DNA from: Rhizobium etli CFN 42
GTDB lineage: Bacteria; Pseudomonadota; Alphaproteobacteria; Rhizobiales; Rhizobiaceae
Direction: 5' to 3'
NCBI RefSeq assembly: GCF_000092045.1
Contig: NC_007765.1
Location: 441,335 to 505,334, forward strand
DNA length: 64,000 nucleotides
Below, one piece after another: positions 53,943 to 62,785 of the stretch; within the stretch, counting starts at the first letter, position 1, and each line of letters opens with the position of its first letter. Made by a program: the position numbers and the translations under genes. Below the pieces are notes generated by a model. It was not told the DNA's origin. It saw nothing but the letters and a program-made list of their open reading frames with translations, and made no database searches.

Positions 53943-55175
53943 TTATCCTTTCGTCCAGCGCCATTGCGTCACCGGCATCGCCGGCCGCCAGCCGCTCATG
54001 CTGCCGAGCGGCGCAGCGCGCGATATTTCGATCCGCGTGAGGGAGCCGCCACGTTTTGCATGTTCGGCGATCAATACCGCTTCCATCTCAAGTGTCACGG
54101 CATTGGCGACGAGCCGGCCTCCCCGCTTCAGTGTGGCGATGGCCGTGTCGATGACATCAGGATCGCTGCCGCCGCCGCCGAGAAAGATCACATCCGGTTC
54201 CGGCAGGCCTTGCAGCGCATCGGGCGCTGAGCCCTCGACGACGGCGAGATGCGGCACGCCGAGGGCGGATGCGTTGCGGGCAATCCGCGCCGCCCGCTCC
54301 GGCGATTGCTCGACGGCGATCGTCTTCAGGCTGGGATCGGCCAGCATCCATTCGATGCCGATCGATCCCGAGCCGGCGCCGACATCCCAGAGCAGTTCCC
54401 CGTGACGTGGCGCAAGCGCCGAAAGCGTCAACGCCCGGATCTCCCGTTTGGTGATCTGACCGTCATGCTCGAACAGATCATCCTCGAGACCTGCGGCAAA
54501 AGGCAGGATGCGAGCCCTCTCCCCTGCCGCAACCTCAAGCGCGCAGACGTTCAGGGGATCGATGTCAGTGAGATCGAAATCCGCCGCCACGGCGCGTTTC
54601 TGTCGTTCCCGCGCACCGCCTAACGCTTCGAGCACGGTAAGTCTCGACTGACCGAAGCCGGTTGCGACAAGCAAGGCAGCGAGCTCGCCAGGTCCCTTCT
54701 CATCAGAGGTCAGAGCAATGATGCGCCGCCCGGGGTGCAGATGCGGTCGGACCAGGTCGAGCGGGCGTCCGTGCAGCGAGATCGCCGTCACGTCCTGTTG
54801 CGGCCAGCCGAGCCGCGAGGCGGCAAGGCTGAAGGCCGACGGCGCCGGAATGACACGCATCTCTTCGGCCGATACACGGCGGCAGAGGGTTGCGCCGACG
54901 CCATAGAGAAACGGATCGCCGGAGGCGAGCACGACAACAGGCGTGCCGCGCCTTTCAAGAACAGCATCGACCGAACGCTCGAAGGGGCTCTGCCAGGCAA
55001 GCTTTTCGCCCGATATCAGCGATGCGGCAAGCGCGTGGTGCCGCGCCCCGCCGAAGACCGCGGGTGCGATGGCTATCAGCCTCTTCGCCTCCTCACCCAG
55101 CCCTGCTGGACCATCTTCGCCGATGCCGATAATAGTCAGCCAGGGCTGGGTGCAAGTGGGAAAGACATCAGACAT
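53943..55175 (-). CDS. cobL: precorrin-6Y C5,15-methyltransferase CobL
   Basis: A 410-residue two-domain enzyme. The N-terminal half is a cobalt-precorrin methyltransferase ([28 protein letters not shown]) and the C-terminal half a class I methyltransferase with decarboxylase role ([18 protein letters not shown]). It methylates C5 and C15 and removes the acetate carboxyl. The ATG at 55175 overlaps the cobK start on the other strand by two bases; the open frame continues upstream but only as a shadow of cobK. Confidence 0.95.
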   Translation of the reverse strand: MSDVFPTCTQPWLTIIGIGEDGPAGLGEEAKRLIAIAPAVFGGARHHALAASLISGEKLAWQSPFERSVDAVLERRGTPVVVLASGDPFLYGVGATLCRRVSAEEMRVIPAPSAFSLAASRLGWPQQDVTAISLHGRPLDLVRPHLHPGRRIIALTSDEKGPGELAALLVATGFGQSRLTVLEALGGARERQKRAVAADFDLTDIDPLNVCALEVAAGERARILPFAAGLEDDLFEHDGQITKREIRALTLSALAPRHGELLWDVGAGSGSIGIEWMLADPSLKTIAVEQSPERAARIARNASALGVPHLAVVEGSAPDALQGLPEPDVIFLGGGGSDPDVIDTAIATLKRGGRLVANAVTLEMEAVLIAEHAKRGGSLTRIEISRAAPLGSMSGWRPAMPVTQWRWTKG

Positions 55176-55944
55176 GGGAAGACTTCGCATCCTGATCCTC
55201 GGCGGCACCGGCGAGGCGCGCCTGCTCGCCGAAGCGCTCGCAGCGCGTGACGATTGCGATATTCTGCTGTCGCTTGCCGGACGTACCGAGAGACCGGCCG
55301 TGCAGCCTGTTCCGGTCCGTATCGGTGGTTTCGGCGGTGCCATGGCGCTGGCCGATTTTCTGAAAGCCGGCGGCTACGGGCTGCTGATCGACGCCACGCA
55401 CCCTTTCGCCGAACGAATTTCCAAAAATGCCGGCATCGCGGCCAAAGCCGCCGCTGTCGCTGCGATCGCTCTGCGCCGCCCCGAATGGCAACGATTGCGG
55501 GGTGATCGCTGGCGGAAAGCGCAGAGCATTCCGGCGGCCATCGCGGCGCTCGGCCAATCTCCCCGCCATGTCTTCCTGGCGACGGGCCGGCAGAGCGCTC
55601 ACCACGCAGAAGCGGCGCCGCAACATCACTATCTCATCCGCAGCGTCGACCCCGTCGAACGAACGCTTAGGCTTCCGAATGCCATATACATTCTCGATCG
55701 CGGCCCCTTCACGCTGGAAAGTGAATGCACTTTGCTGAGACAGCATCATATCGATGTCATCATTGCCAAGAACAGCGGCGGCTCCGCCACCTATGCGAAG
55801 ATCGAGGCGGCCCGTTTGCTCGGCATCGAGGTGATGATGATAGCGCGCGCGCCGTCGCCGATCATCACATCGGTGGAAAGCGTCGAGGCGGCGCTTGCGT
55901 CGATCGATCACCTCTTCCCCCCCGCCATGAAACGTGGCGTGTAG
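55174..55944 (+). CDS. cobK: precorrin-6A reductase CobK
   Basis: A 256-residue NADPH-dependent reductase that converts precorrin-6A to 6B. RILILGGTGEARLLAEAL at the N-terminus, GLLIDATHPFAERIS, FLATGRQS and IIAKNSGGSATYAKIEAA are its family segments. It is the only plus-strand gene of the cluster. Its start shares bases with the cobL start, and its end overlaps the end of cobJ on the other strand by 37 bases. Confidence 0.95.
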   Translation: MGRLRILILGGTGEARLLAEALAARDDCDILLSLAGRTERPAVQPVPVRIGGFGGAMALADFLKAGGYGLLIDATHPFAERISKNAGIAAKAAAVAAIALRRPEWQRLRGDRWRKAQSIPAAIAALGQSPRHVFLATGRQSAHHAEAAPQHHYLIRSVDPVERTLRLPNAIYILDRGPFTLESECTLLRQHHIDVIIAKNSGGSATYAKIEAARLLGIEVMMIARAPSPIITSVESVEAALASIDHLFPPAMKRGV

Positions 55945-56672
55945 ACCAGATCCGGCTTGCCGGGGCGGGTGACGATCCGCGTTTCGGCGGAGCCGATGAT
56001 GATACAGGTCGCCATATCGGCAATCGATGCGTCCGCTTGCGATAGCGGCTGCACCGCGATGTGCTCGTTTACCCGCCCGGCCGCACGGCCGAAAATTACC
56101 GGCGTCGTTGCCGGCAGATGGTGGCGCAGCAGCTTGAAAGCCTCACCGAGTTGCCACGGCCGCGCCCGGCTGATGGGATTATAGAGCGCCATGACGAAAC
56201 CTGCTCGTGCCGCCAATTCAAGCCTGTTTTCTATGACATTCCAAGGTTTTAAGTTATCTGATAGCGATATTGCGCAGAAGTCGTGACCAAGCGGCGCCCC
56301 GGCTCTTGCGGCCACCGCCAGCATCGCCGTGACACCGGGCAGCACGGTAAGATCGACGGCGCGCCACGCCGCCGGCCCGTTCTCGATCGCCTCGCAGACA
56401 GCAGCGGCCATGGCGAAGACACCGGGATCGCCGCCGGAGACGATGCAGACATTGGCGCCATCCGCTGCCATGGAAAGCGCCGCCCCTGCCCTGTCGAGCT
56501 CCTCGCGATTATCCGACGCATGCCGCAGCTGATCGGAGCGGAGCTGCAGCCGGTCGAGATAAGGTCCGTAGCCGAAGAAATCCGTCGCCGCCTCGACAAC
56601 CGCCAGCGCTTCCGGTGTCATCTGCTCGGGATTGCCGGGGCCGGTGCCGATGACGAAAAGCCTGCCACTCAT
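55908..56672 (-). CDS. cobJ: precorrin-3B C17-methyltransferase CobJ
   Basis: A 254-residue ring-contracting methyltransferase: LFVIGTGPGNPEQMTPEAL, IVSGGDPGVFAMAAAV, LPGVTAMLAVAARAGAPLGHDFCAISLSD (in parts), and ALYNPISRARPWQ. It makes precorrin-4 from precorrin-3B. The start overlaps the cobI stop by 4 bases. Confidence 0.95.
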   Translation of the reverse strand: MSGRLFVIGTGPGNPEQMTPEALAVVEAATDFFGYGPYLDRLQLRSDQLRHASDNREELDRAGAALSMAADGANVCIVSGGDPGVFAMAAAVCEAIENGPAAWRAVDLTVLPGVTAMLAVAARAGAPLGHDFCAISLSDNLKPWNVIENRLELAARAGFVMALYNPISRARPWQLGEAFKLLRHHLPATTPVIFGRAAGRVNEHIAVQPLSQADASIADMATCIIIGSAETRIVTRPGKPDLVYTPRFMAGGKR

Positions 56673-57400
56673 CGGCTGCCCTCCCAGCCCGGCACCAGCA
56701 CGAGCGAGAAATAGGGGGCATCGCCGTCGCTCTTGTCGGCAAGCTTTTCCATCGCCGCATTCGCCATGGTGCCGCGCTCGACATAGAGCGCGTCCGCAAG
56801 CCGGCCTGCGGCCGAAAGCGCCCGGCGGATCTTCGGCAGATTGCGGCCGACCTTCATGATGACGGCGGCCTGCGTATCGACAAGGCGCCGCGTCAGCTCG
56901 GTCTCGGCCATCGTACCGGGCAGTACGGAGAGCACGTCGTCGCCCTGGACGATCGGCATGCCGGCCAGCGACCAGCAGCCCGACATGGCGCTGATGCCGG
57001 GGATCACTTCGGTGAGGTAGTGCTTGGAGAGCCTGACATGCAGGTGCATATAGGAGCCGTAGAAGAGCGGGTCGCCTTCGCTGAGAACGGCAACGGTCCG
57101 CCCGGCGTCGAGATGCCCGGCGATGTCCCTTGCAGACCGGTCGTAAAACTCGGTGATCAGGCTATGATAGCGTTCGTCGTTTTTGTCGATCTCGGTTGTG
57201 ACAGGATAGTAGAGCGGCAGCAGCGTCACCGCTGGTTTCAGCAGAGGCTCGACGATCGCCTTGCCGTTGCCACCCCTGCCCTGCTTGGCGAAATATGCGA
57301 TGACGTCAGCGCTTTCGATGGCACGCACGGCCTTGAGGGTCAGAAGCTCCGGATCGCCGGGCCCCGTGCCGACGCCGATGAGACGGCCTGATGTCATCAT
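56669..57400 (-). CDS. cobI: precorrin-2 C20-methyltransferase CobI
   Basis: A 243-residue SAM methyltransferase with LIGVGTGPGDPELLTLKAVRA, LSEGDPLFYGSYM and VIPGISAMSGCWS. It turns precorrin-2 into precorrin-3A. It overlaps both cobH and cobJ by 4 bases, so cobH, cobI and cobJ are translated as a coupled group. Confidence 0.95.
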   Translation of the reverse strand: MMTSGRLIGVGTGPGDPELLTLKAVRAIESADVIAYFAKQGRGGNGKAIVEPLLKPAVTLLPLYYPVTTEIDKNDERYHSLITEFYDRSARDIAGHLDAGRTVAVLSEGDPLFYGSYMHLHVRLSKHYLTEVIPGISAMSGCWSLAGMPIVQGDDVLSVLPGTMAETELTRRLVDTQAAVIMKVGRNLPKIRRALSAAGRLADALYVERGTMANAAMEKLADKSDGDAPYFSLVLVPGWEGSR

Positions 57401-58029
57401 AGGCCAGGCCTCGCCAGCGCATTGATGGCGGCTGCCGTCATGGCGCTTCCACCGAGCCGGCCGCGCACGATGGCAAAGGGGACGCCATAGGAATTTTCCG
57501 CCAGCGCGTCCTTCGATTCCGCCGCGCCGACGAACCCGACGGGCATGCCCAGGATCGCCGCGGGTTTCGGCGCGCCGTCGCGCAGAAGTTCTAGAAGATG
57601 GAAGAGGGCGGTCGGCGCGTTGCCGATCGCGACAATGCTCCCGCCGAGCCGATCGAGCCAGAGATGCATGGCGGCGGCCGAGCGTGTATTGCCGATCTCG
57701 CGTGCGCGCTCCGGCGTTGCGGGATCGCGCAGTGTGCAGATCACCTCGTTGAGCGCCGGCAGCCGCGCCCGTGTGACGCCGTGCGACACCATTTCCGCAT
57801 CGCAGAAGATCGGCGCGCCGGCCGTCAGCGCGTCGCGCGCGGTGCTGACGAAATCGGTGGAAAAGATGAAATGCTTCGCCGCTTCCACGAGCCCGCAGGC
57901 ATGGATCATGCGAACGGCGATTTCAGCCTCGTCTTCGGTGAAAGGCGAAAGATCGGCCTCGGCGCGGATGATCGCAAAGGAACGCTCGTAGATCGCGTCG
58001 CCGCTGCGGATGTAATCGTAGTCTGGCAT
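57397..58029 (-). CDS. cobH: precorrin-8X methylmutase CobH
   Basis: A 210-residue mutase moving a methyl group from C11 to C12 to give hydrogenobyrinate. The conserved RMIHACGLVEAA supplies the catalytic His, and IGNAPTALFHLLELL and GMPVGFVGAAESKDAL follow. It lies between cobG and cobI. Confidence 0.95.
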   Translation of the reverse strand: MPDYDYIRSGDAIYERSFAIIRAEADLSPFTEDEAEIAVRMIHACGLVEAAKHFIFSTDFVSTARDALTAGAPIFCDAEMVSHGVTRARLPALNEVICTLRDPATPERAREIGNTRSAAAMHLWLDRLGGSIVAIGNAPTALFHLLELLRDGAPKPAAILGMPVGFVGAAESKDALAENSYGVPFAIVRGRLGGSAMTAAAINALARPGL

Positions 58030-58031
58030 TC

Positions 58032-59429
58032 CTATTCCTGTCGCGGCGCTTTCGAAACGCTGGTTGCGCCAAGCCGTGTAAGGCAGGCGGCGGCCGATTC
58101 GCCAGCGCGCCTGTTGTCTTCGATGGACCGGGCGAGCCTCTCTATAGCGAAATCGATCGCACCGCCAGCGATCCGTTCATCCGGCAGATCCGAAGCAAGC
58201 CCGTTGAGGATGAGGCCGAACCCATCCGCCGATCCGGTCAGGGTCAGCGCCGGCCGGGCGTGAGCACAGCCTTTCGAACAGCCGGAGAGATGGACCGTCA
58301 GGGATCCGTCGAAGAGAACGGGTGCTGCGGCCATAAGGCGGCGCCCCAGGGCTCTCGTCTCGTAGAAGGCAGAGCCGCAGGCGCCCGCGCCGGCGCAGGC
58401 TGCGACATATTCGCTTTTTTCGCCGGGGTGCACGCTGAAGCCGTGTTGGCTCGCGGTGATCTGCAGAGCCGGCGCCGCATCTGCCGGAAAGCCGGTGAAG
58501 AAGAAGCCACGTCCGGGGGCAAGTCTGATGGCTGTTGCGCCGCGAGCTTTTGCGTCATCGAGCAGGGCGGTCAGATCGGACGCCCGCATCTGGCCGAATT
58601 CCGGCCGCATGCCAAGCACGTGTCTTCCGTCCTTCAGCCGGTGCAAGCCGGAAAGCGGCACCTTCGCTCGATGTAACTGACGAGATCGGATGGCATCCAT
58701 CGCGGGAAAGCGCCTCCGCAGAAGGGCCGGATCGATATCCCTTGCCCGCCTGCTCTGCCCGACCGCCAGCAGATCGAGAACCTCTCCAGCGGCTGATATT
58801 GCAGCCTCTGCGGCACCCGTCGCGACCGGCAATGCCGTCTCGCCGTCGCCGTTGATCGCTACGAGCCATTGTGCGCCGGGTTGCGCGACGATACGGATAT
58901 CGGCCGAAAGCGCCGACAAGCCGAATGCGCCGCCGCCGTCGATGATGAGCGAGAGTTTTGGCGCGAGCCGCGGCGAGGCGAGCAGCTCTCCGAACTTGCT
59001 GCGCAATGTCTTTTCCAGCGCTGCCGGATCGTCCGTTTCCTCCGGATCGATGCCGTGCAGCGGCGATATTTCGATTGCCGGCCCGTCCGGCACGGCGATC
59101 CCGGCGGCATCGATATCGGCGGCGAGACGCCTCACGGTCTCGGCCCGCAATCCGCGGATCTGCAGGCTGCCGCGTGCGGTTATTTCCACGATGCCGTTTC
59201 CATGCTCCGCGGCCGAGCGGGCAAGGGCTGAGAATTGCGATAGCGTCAAGGCGCCGCCGGCAGGACGCAGCCGTACGAGCAAACCATCGCCGGTCGGCAT
59301 CGGTGCGGCAAGGGCCGGGCAGGCGCCGCGCGGGTGTGGCTTCGCCGGCGGCCGGTCATCGAGATCCGCCTCGCCTGTCCTCTCGATTGCCTTGGCGGCC
59401 TTCGTGCCCATTCTCAATCCTCTGATCAT
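58032..59429 (-). CDS. cobG: precorrin-3B synthase CobG
   Basis: A 465-residue oxygenase of the nitrite/sulfite reductase fold. The repeated ferredoxin-like half-domains and the cluster motif C-x5-C (CAGAGAC) with C-x3-C (SGCSKGC) near residues 350 and 400 bind a 4Fe-4S cluster. It hydroxylates C20 with gamma-lactone formation, an oxygen-dependent step that marks the aerobic pathway. An alternative start is Met7 (59411). Confidence 0.92.
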   Translation of the reverse strand: MIRGLRMGTKAAKAIERTGEADLDDRPPAKPHPRGACPALAAPMPTGDGLLVRLRPAGGALTLSQFSALARSAAEHGNGIVEITARGSLQIRGLRAETVRRLAADIDAAGIAVPDGPAIEISPLHGIDPEETDDPAALEKTLRSKFGELLASPRLAPKLSLIIDGGGAFGLSALSADIRIVAQPGAQWLVAINGDGETALPVATGAAEAAISAAGEVLDLLAVGQSRRARDIDPALLRRRFPAMDAIRSRQLHRAKVPLSGLHRLKDGRHVLGMRPEFGQMRASDLTALLDDAKARGATAIRLAPGRGFFFTGFPADAAPALQITASQHGFSVHPGEKSEYVAACAGAGACGSAFYETRALGRRLMAAAPVLFDGSLTVHLSGCSKGCAHARPALTLTGSADGFGLILNGLASDLPDERIAGGAIDFAIERLARSIEDNRRAGESAAACLTRLGATSVSKAPRQE

Positions 59430-59474
59430 CTCTTACATGATCGCGGCCGGTGCGGCAAAACATGACGCTGACGG

Positions 59475-60239
59475 CTACTCCTCGAAGTCGCGTCCCTTGC
59501 GCAGCAGATATATGTCCATGATCCAGCCGTGCCGCTGCCTCGCCTCGGTCCGCAGCGCCTGAATGTCGGCTGCGATGTCTGTAAGCCGCCCCGACCGGAT
59601 GATCTCGTCCCCGGTGCCGAGATAGGCGCCCCAGAAGATCTCGGCGTCGGCATCGTCGATCTTCGCAAAAGTCTGTTCGCCATCGAGCATGACGACCGTG
59701 CTGCCGCCTCGAAGTCCATCCCGCGCCAGCCGCCGCCCAGTGGTGATCTCGACCGGCTCGCCGACGAGGTTGAGCGGGATTTTGTGGCTGGCCGCCAAAG
59801 CCTGGATGCTGGTGATGCCGGGAACGACACTGTAGTCGAATTCAATGCTGTTTGCTTGGCGCACGCGTTCGATGATGCGTATCGTGCTGTCGTAAAGACT
59901 GGGATCACCCCAGACGAGAAAGGCGCCGGTGCCGCCGTCCGGCAGGCCCGAGATCAATTCTCCATAGATGTCGGCGATCTCGCCGTGCCAGGCATCGACA
60001 CTTTGTGTGTAGGTTCTGTCTGCGGTCTGCCTTTGCGGCACCTGGAATTCCACGGTTCGGACAGCTGGCCGAGTGACGTAGCGCTCGCAGATCTCCCGCC
60101 TGATCTCGGCGAGCTCTTCCTTGTCGGCGCCCTTGAGCGGCAGGAAGATCACCTCGGCGGCGTTCATCGCTTTGATCGCCTGCATAGTGACGTGCTCCGG
60201 ATTGCCCGTGCCGATTCCGATGATGTTAATATGCTTCAA
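59475..60239 (-). CDS. cobF: precorrin-6A synthase (deacetylating) CobF
   Basis: A 254-residue C1-methyltransferase: INIIGIGTGNPEHVTMQA, LVWGDPSLYDSTIRII, VPGITSIQALAASHKIPLNL (in parts). It methylates C1 and releases acetate. No ATG lies at the start of the fold; a TTG at 60239 (next to GGGAAA) gives the expected KHINIIGIG beginning, and another TTG at 60263 is possible. It is the first gene of the leftward cob row. Confidence 0.9.
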   Translation of the reverse strand: MKHINIIGIGTGNPEHVTMQAIKAMNAAEVIFLPLKGADKEELAEIRREICERYVTRPAVRTVEFQVPQRQTADRTYTQSVDAWHGEIADIYGELISGLPDGGTGAFLVWGDPSLYDSTIRIIERVRQANSIEFDYSVVPGITSIQALAASHKIPLNLVGEPVEITTGRRLARDGLRGGSTVVMLDGEQTFAKIDDADAEIFWGAYLGTGDEIIRSGRLTDIAADIQALRTEARQRHGWIMDIYLLRKGRDFEE

Positions 60240-60309
60240 GCGGATATTTCCCCGTGGGTCCAAGCGGTCTTGCCGAAAAACCGGGCTGGCCGCAAGGGCG
60301 GGGCAGGAA

Positions 60310-60325
60310 GTTGGCCGCGGCCAAC
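60310..60325. promoter_or_regulatory. parS palindrome 1
   Basis: GTTGGCCGCGGCCAAC, a perfect 16-bp palindrome of the repABC centromere type (GTT-N4-GC-N4-AAC), lies about 120 bases upstream of repA. RepB should bind it. Confidence 0.9.
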
Positions 60326-60382
60326 TCGGCCCGCCGTGGCGGCTTGACCCCTATTGTTGCCGTAAATCCCGAATCGTGTCAC

Positions 60383-60429
60383 TTTCGATACGCTTTTTGA
60401 CGCTATGTTGACAGAAAAGCGCATCGAAA
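60383..60429. promoter_or_regulatory. long inverted repeat upstream of repA, candidate RepA operator
   Basis: TTTCGATACGCTTTT (60383-60397) and AAAAGCGCATCGAAA (60415-60429) pair at 14 of 15 positions around a 17-base spacer ending at the repA ribosome binding site. Position and form suit autorepression by RepA, as known for repABC operons. Confidence 0.75.
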
Positions 60430-60442
60430 AGGATTGGGTGTT

Positions 60443-61639
60443 TTGGACAACATTAGCGTATCGACGACAGACGTGCGGATCGAGCGGCATGCGAACCAGC
60501 TCTCGCGGCAACTGAAGCTTCTCCGCGACAAGCTGTTTCCGCCGCTTTCGCAGAAGACGCTGCGCACATTCTCTTCCGGCGAAGCCGCCCAGATGATCGG
60601 CGTTTCCGACGGTTATCTTCGTCAGCTTTCGCTGGACGGCAAGGGGCCGCAGCCGGAACTTTCCTCGAATGGTCGACGCTCCTATACGCTCGGTCAGATC
60701 AATGAATTGCGCCATTATATGGCGAATCTCAAGCCGAAGGATGCGCTGAGCTACCTCCCGTGGCGACGTCGAGGCGAAAAGCTGCAGACGGTCGCCGTCA
60801 CCAATTTCAAGGGCGGTTCGGCCAAGACGACGACGACGCTCTATCTGGCGCAATATCTGGCGCTGGAGGGTTACCGGGTGCTGGCGATTGATCTCGACCC
60901 GCAGGCCTCGCTTTCCTCCATGCTGGGCGTTCAGCCGGAATTCGATCTTTCCGACGGCGATACGCTTTATGGCGCCATTCGCTACGATGCGGCCCGTAAG
61001 TCGCTGAAGGAGATCGTTCGCAAGACCTATTTCGATGGACTCGATCTGGTGCCCGGCAATCTCGAGCTGATGGAATTCGAGCATGAGACGCCGCGGGCGC
61101 TCAGTGATCGCCAGAAACCGGCCGAGCTGTTTTTCCGTCGCGTCGGTGTCGCTATCGCCGAGGTGGAGGCCGATTACGATGTGGTGGTGATCGACTGTCC
61201 GCCGCAGCTCGGCTACCTCACTCTCGGCGCCGTTTGCGCCGCCACGTCGCTGCTCATCACCATCCACCCGCAGATGGTCGATGTCGCCTCTATGTCGCAG
61301 TTCCTGCTGATGACCTCGGATCTTCTCTCTGTCGTTCGCAGGGCCGGCGGCGACCTGCAGCACGACTTCATCAAATATGTCGTCACCCGCCACGAACCCT
61401 TCGATGCGCCGCAGTCGCAGATCGTTGCGCTGCTGCGCAGCCTGTTCGGCGACGATGTGCTGACGGCAACCATTCTCAAATCGACGGCAATCGCCGATGC
61501 CGGTCTGACAAAGCAGACGCTTTACGAAATCGAGAAAGGGCAGGTGCGCCGCTCGACATATGACCGGGCGCTGGAATCGGTCAACGCTGCCAATGGCGAG
61601 GTTCTTGCCGGCATTCACAAAGCCTGGGGCCGCACATGA
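60443..61639 (+). CDS. repA: plasmid partitioning ATPase RepA
   Basis: A 398-residue ParA-type ATPase. The N-terminal 110 residues hold a DNA-binding region (SSGEAAQMIGVSDGYLRQLS), followed by the deviant Walker A KGGSAKTT at about 123-130, LAIDLDPQASLSSMLG and VVIDCPPQLGYLTL. It segregates the replicon and represses the operon. The TTG at 60443 lies 9 bases after AAAGGA; a TTG at 60434 is adjacent to that site and so less likely. Confidence 0.95.
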   Translation: MDNISVSTTDVRIERHANQLSRQLKLLRDKLFPPLSQKTLRTFSSGEAAQMIGVSDGYLRQLSLDGKGPQPELSSNGRRSYTLGQINELRHYMANLKPKDALSYLPWRRRGEKLQTVAVTNFKGGSAKTTTTLYLAQYLALEGYRVLAIDLDPQASLSSMLGVQPEFDLSDGDTLYGAIRYDAARKSLKEIVRKTYFDGLDLVPGNLELMEFEHETPRALSDRQKPAELFFRRVGVAIAEVEADYDVVVIDCPPQLGYLTLGAVCAATSLLITIHPQMVDVASMSQFLLMTSDLLSVVRRAGGDLQHDFIKYVVTRHEPFDAPQSQIVALLRSLFGDDVLTATILKSTAIADAGLTKQTLYEIEKGQVRRSTYDRALESVNAANGEVLAGIHKAWGRT

Positions 61640-62631
61640 GCAGACGCGATCGCCTGAAAGGTCTTTTCGACGATACGGCGCAGGAGTTGGCCGCGGCCAA
61701 CTACGAGGAGCCTTCTTCGCGCGGATCGGCCGGTCCGGTGCGGACAATGGCGCTGACCCTCGGCCGCATGGAGGAAGAGAGCAGGGCGCTGCAGGAGGCT
61801 TTGCTCTCCGGCGAGCGCATCGTCGAACTCGATCCCGATCTGATCGATTCTTCCTTCGTCCGCGACCGCCTTGCCGACCAGCCGCTCGATCTTGAGGATG
61901 AGCTGGTGCAGTCGATTGCCGACAATGGCCAGGAAGTGCCGATCCTTGTTCGGCGCCATCCCGAAGACGGTGAGCGTTACCAGATCGCCTACGGCCATCG
62001 CCGGCTACAGGCTATCAAGCTGCTCAAGCGCAAGGTGCAGGCGATCGTCCGTCAGCTCGACGACACCGATGTCGTTATCGCGCAGGGCATCGAGAATTCG
62101 GCGCGCCGGAATCTTTCTTATATCGAACGCGCCGTCTTTGCTCTCACTCTCGAACTCAAGGGCTTTGAGCGTCCGGTCATCATGAAGGCGCTGTCCACTG
62201 ATAAGACGGAGCTGTCGAAGCTGTTGTCGGTCGCCAAGGCCATTCCGGCCGAGATCGTCAGGTCGGTGGGGGCCGCACCGGGTATCGGACGACGCAAGTG
62301 GATGGCACTTGCTCAGGACTGGAATGGGACGACGGCGGCGCGGCTTGCGAAGCTGATCGCCTCGGATGGGTTCAGGGCGGAGGAGAGTGACCGCCGGTTC
62401 GAACTTCTGGTCGCCGAACTCGCCAGGAAAGAGGCGAAGCCGGAGCCCACCGAATATGACTGGAAGCCGAAGAGCGGCGGCAAGATTGCCGGCCGAATCA
62501 GGAGCGCCGGCAATTCCTTTACAATCGCGTTGAAGACCGGCGATGCGCCGGATTTCGGCGCTTACATTTCACGCCGTCTCGATGAGCTTTACGAAGCCTA
62601 TCAGGCCGGCAAGTTGCAAGCAGGAGAGTAG
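61636..62631 (+). CDS. repB: plasmid partitioning protein RepB
   Basis: A 331-residue ParB-like protein: an N-terminal RepA-interacting part, the ParB/Srx nuclease-like domain with YQIAYGHRRLQAIKLLKRK, and helix-turn-helix residues (LSKLLSVAKAIPAEIV). It binds the parS palindromes. Its start overlaps the repA stop by 4 bases. The second parS copy lies within its own coding region, encoding ELAAAN. Confidence 0.95.
   Translation: MSRRDRLKGLFDDTAQELAAANYEEPSSRGSAGPVRTMALTLGRMEEESRALQEALLSGERIVELDPDLIDSSFVRDRLADQPLDLEDELVQSIADNGQEVPILVRRHPEDGERYQIAYGHRRLQAIKLLKRKVQAIVRQLDDTDVVIAQGIENSARRNLSYIERAVFALTLELKGFERPVIMKALSTDKTELSKLLSVAKAIPAEIVRSVGAAPGIGRRKWMALAQDWNGTTAARLAKLIASDGFRAEESDRRFELLVAELARKEAKPEPTEYDWKPKSGGKIAGRIRSAGNSFTIALKTGDAPDFGAYISRRLDELYEAYQAGKLQAGE
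61686..61701. promoter_or_regulatory. parS palindrome 2 inside repB
   Basis: An exact second copy of GTTGGCCGCGGCCAAC, 51 bases into repB. Confidence 0.9.
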
Positions 62632-62641
62632 GCCGCAAAAG

Positions 62642-62691
62642 AAAAAAGCCTCCGAACGTTGCCGTCGCGGAAGCCTTTCTCATATCTGGAC
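62642..62691 (-). ncRNA. counter-transcribed RNA (inc-alpha) of the repABC operon
   Basis: On the minus strand between repB and repC a strong sigma70 promoter is followed after about 20 bases by a hairpin (62668-62674 with 62648-62654) and TTTTTTC. The transcript of about 50 bases is antisense to the repC leader and matches the ctRNA that limits repC expression in rhizobial and agrobacterial replicons. Confidence 0.88.
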
Positions 62692-62697
62692 AATCTG

Positions 62698-62726
62698 AGA
62701 ATCGCACTTCCTCGAATCAGTGTCAA
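62698..62726 (-). promoter_or_regulatory. ctRNA promoter
   Basis: TTGACA (62721-62726) and GATTCT (62698-62703) with a 17-base spacer on the minus strand. Confidence 0.85.
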
Positions 62727-62785
62727 GCATCTTCGGCATCCTTTTGGGTGGTAGATTTCTTTTGCCTTGAAAAAAGGTGAGGGAC

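Noticed and set aside
59430..60442. Cobalamin riboswitch upstream of the cob genes
   Set aside because: I looked for a B12-box-like core upstream of cobF and found none that I could support.
60236..61747. 503-codon open frame on the minus strand
   Set aside because: Antisense of repA; no domain and no ribosome binding site.
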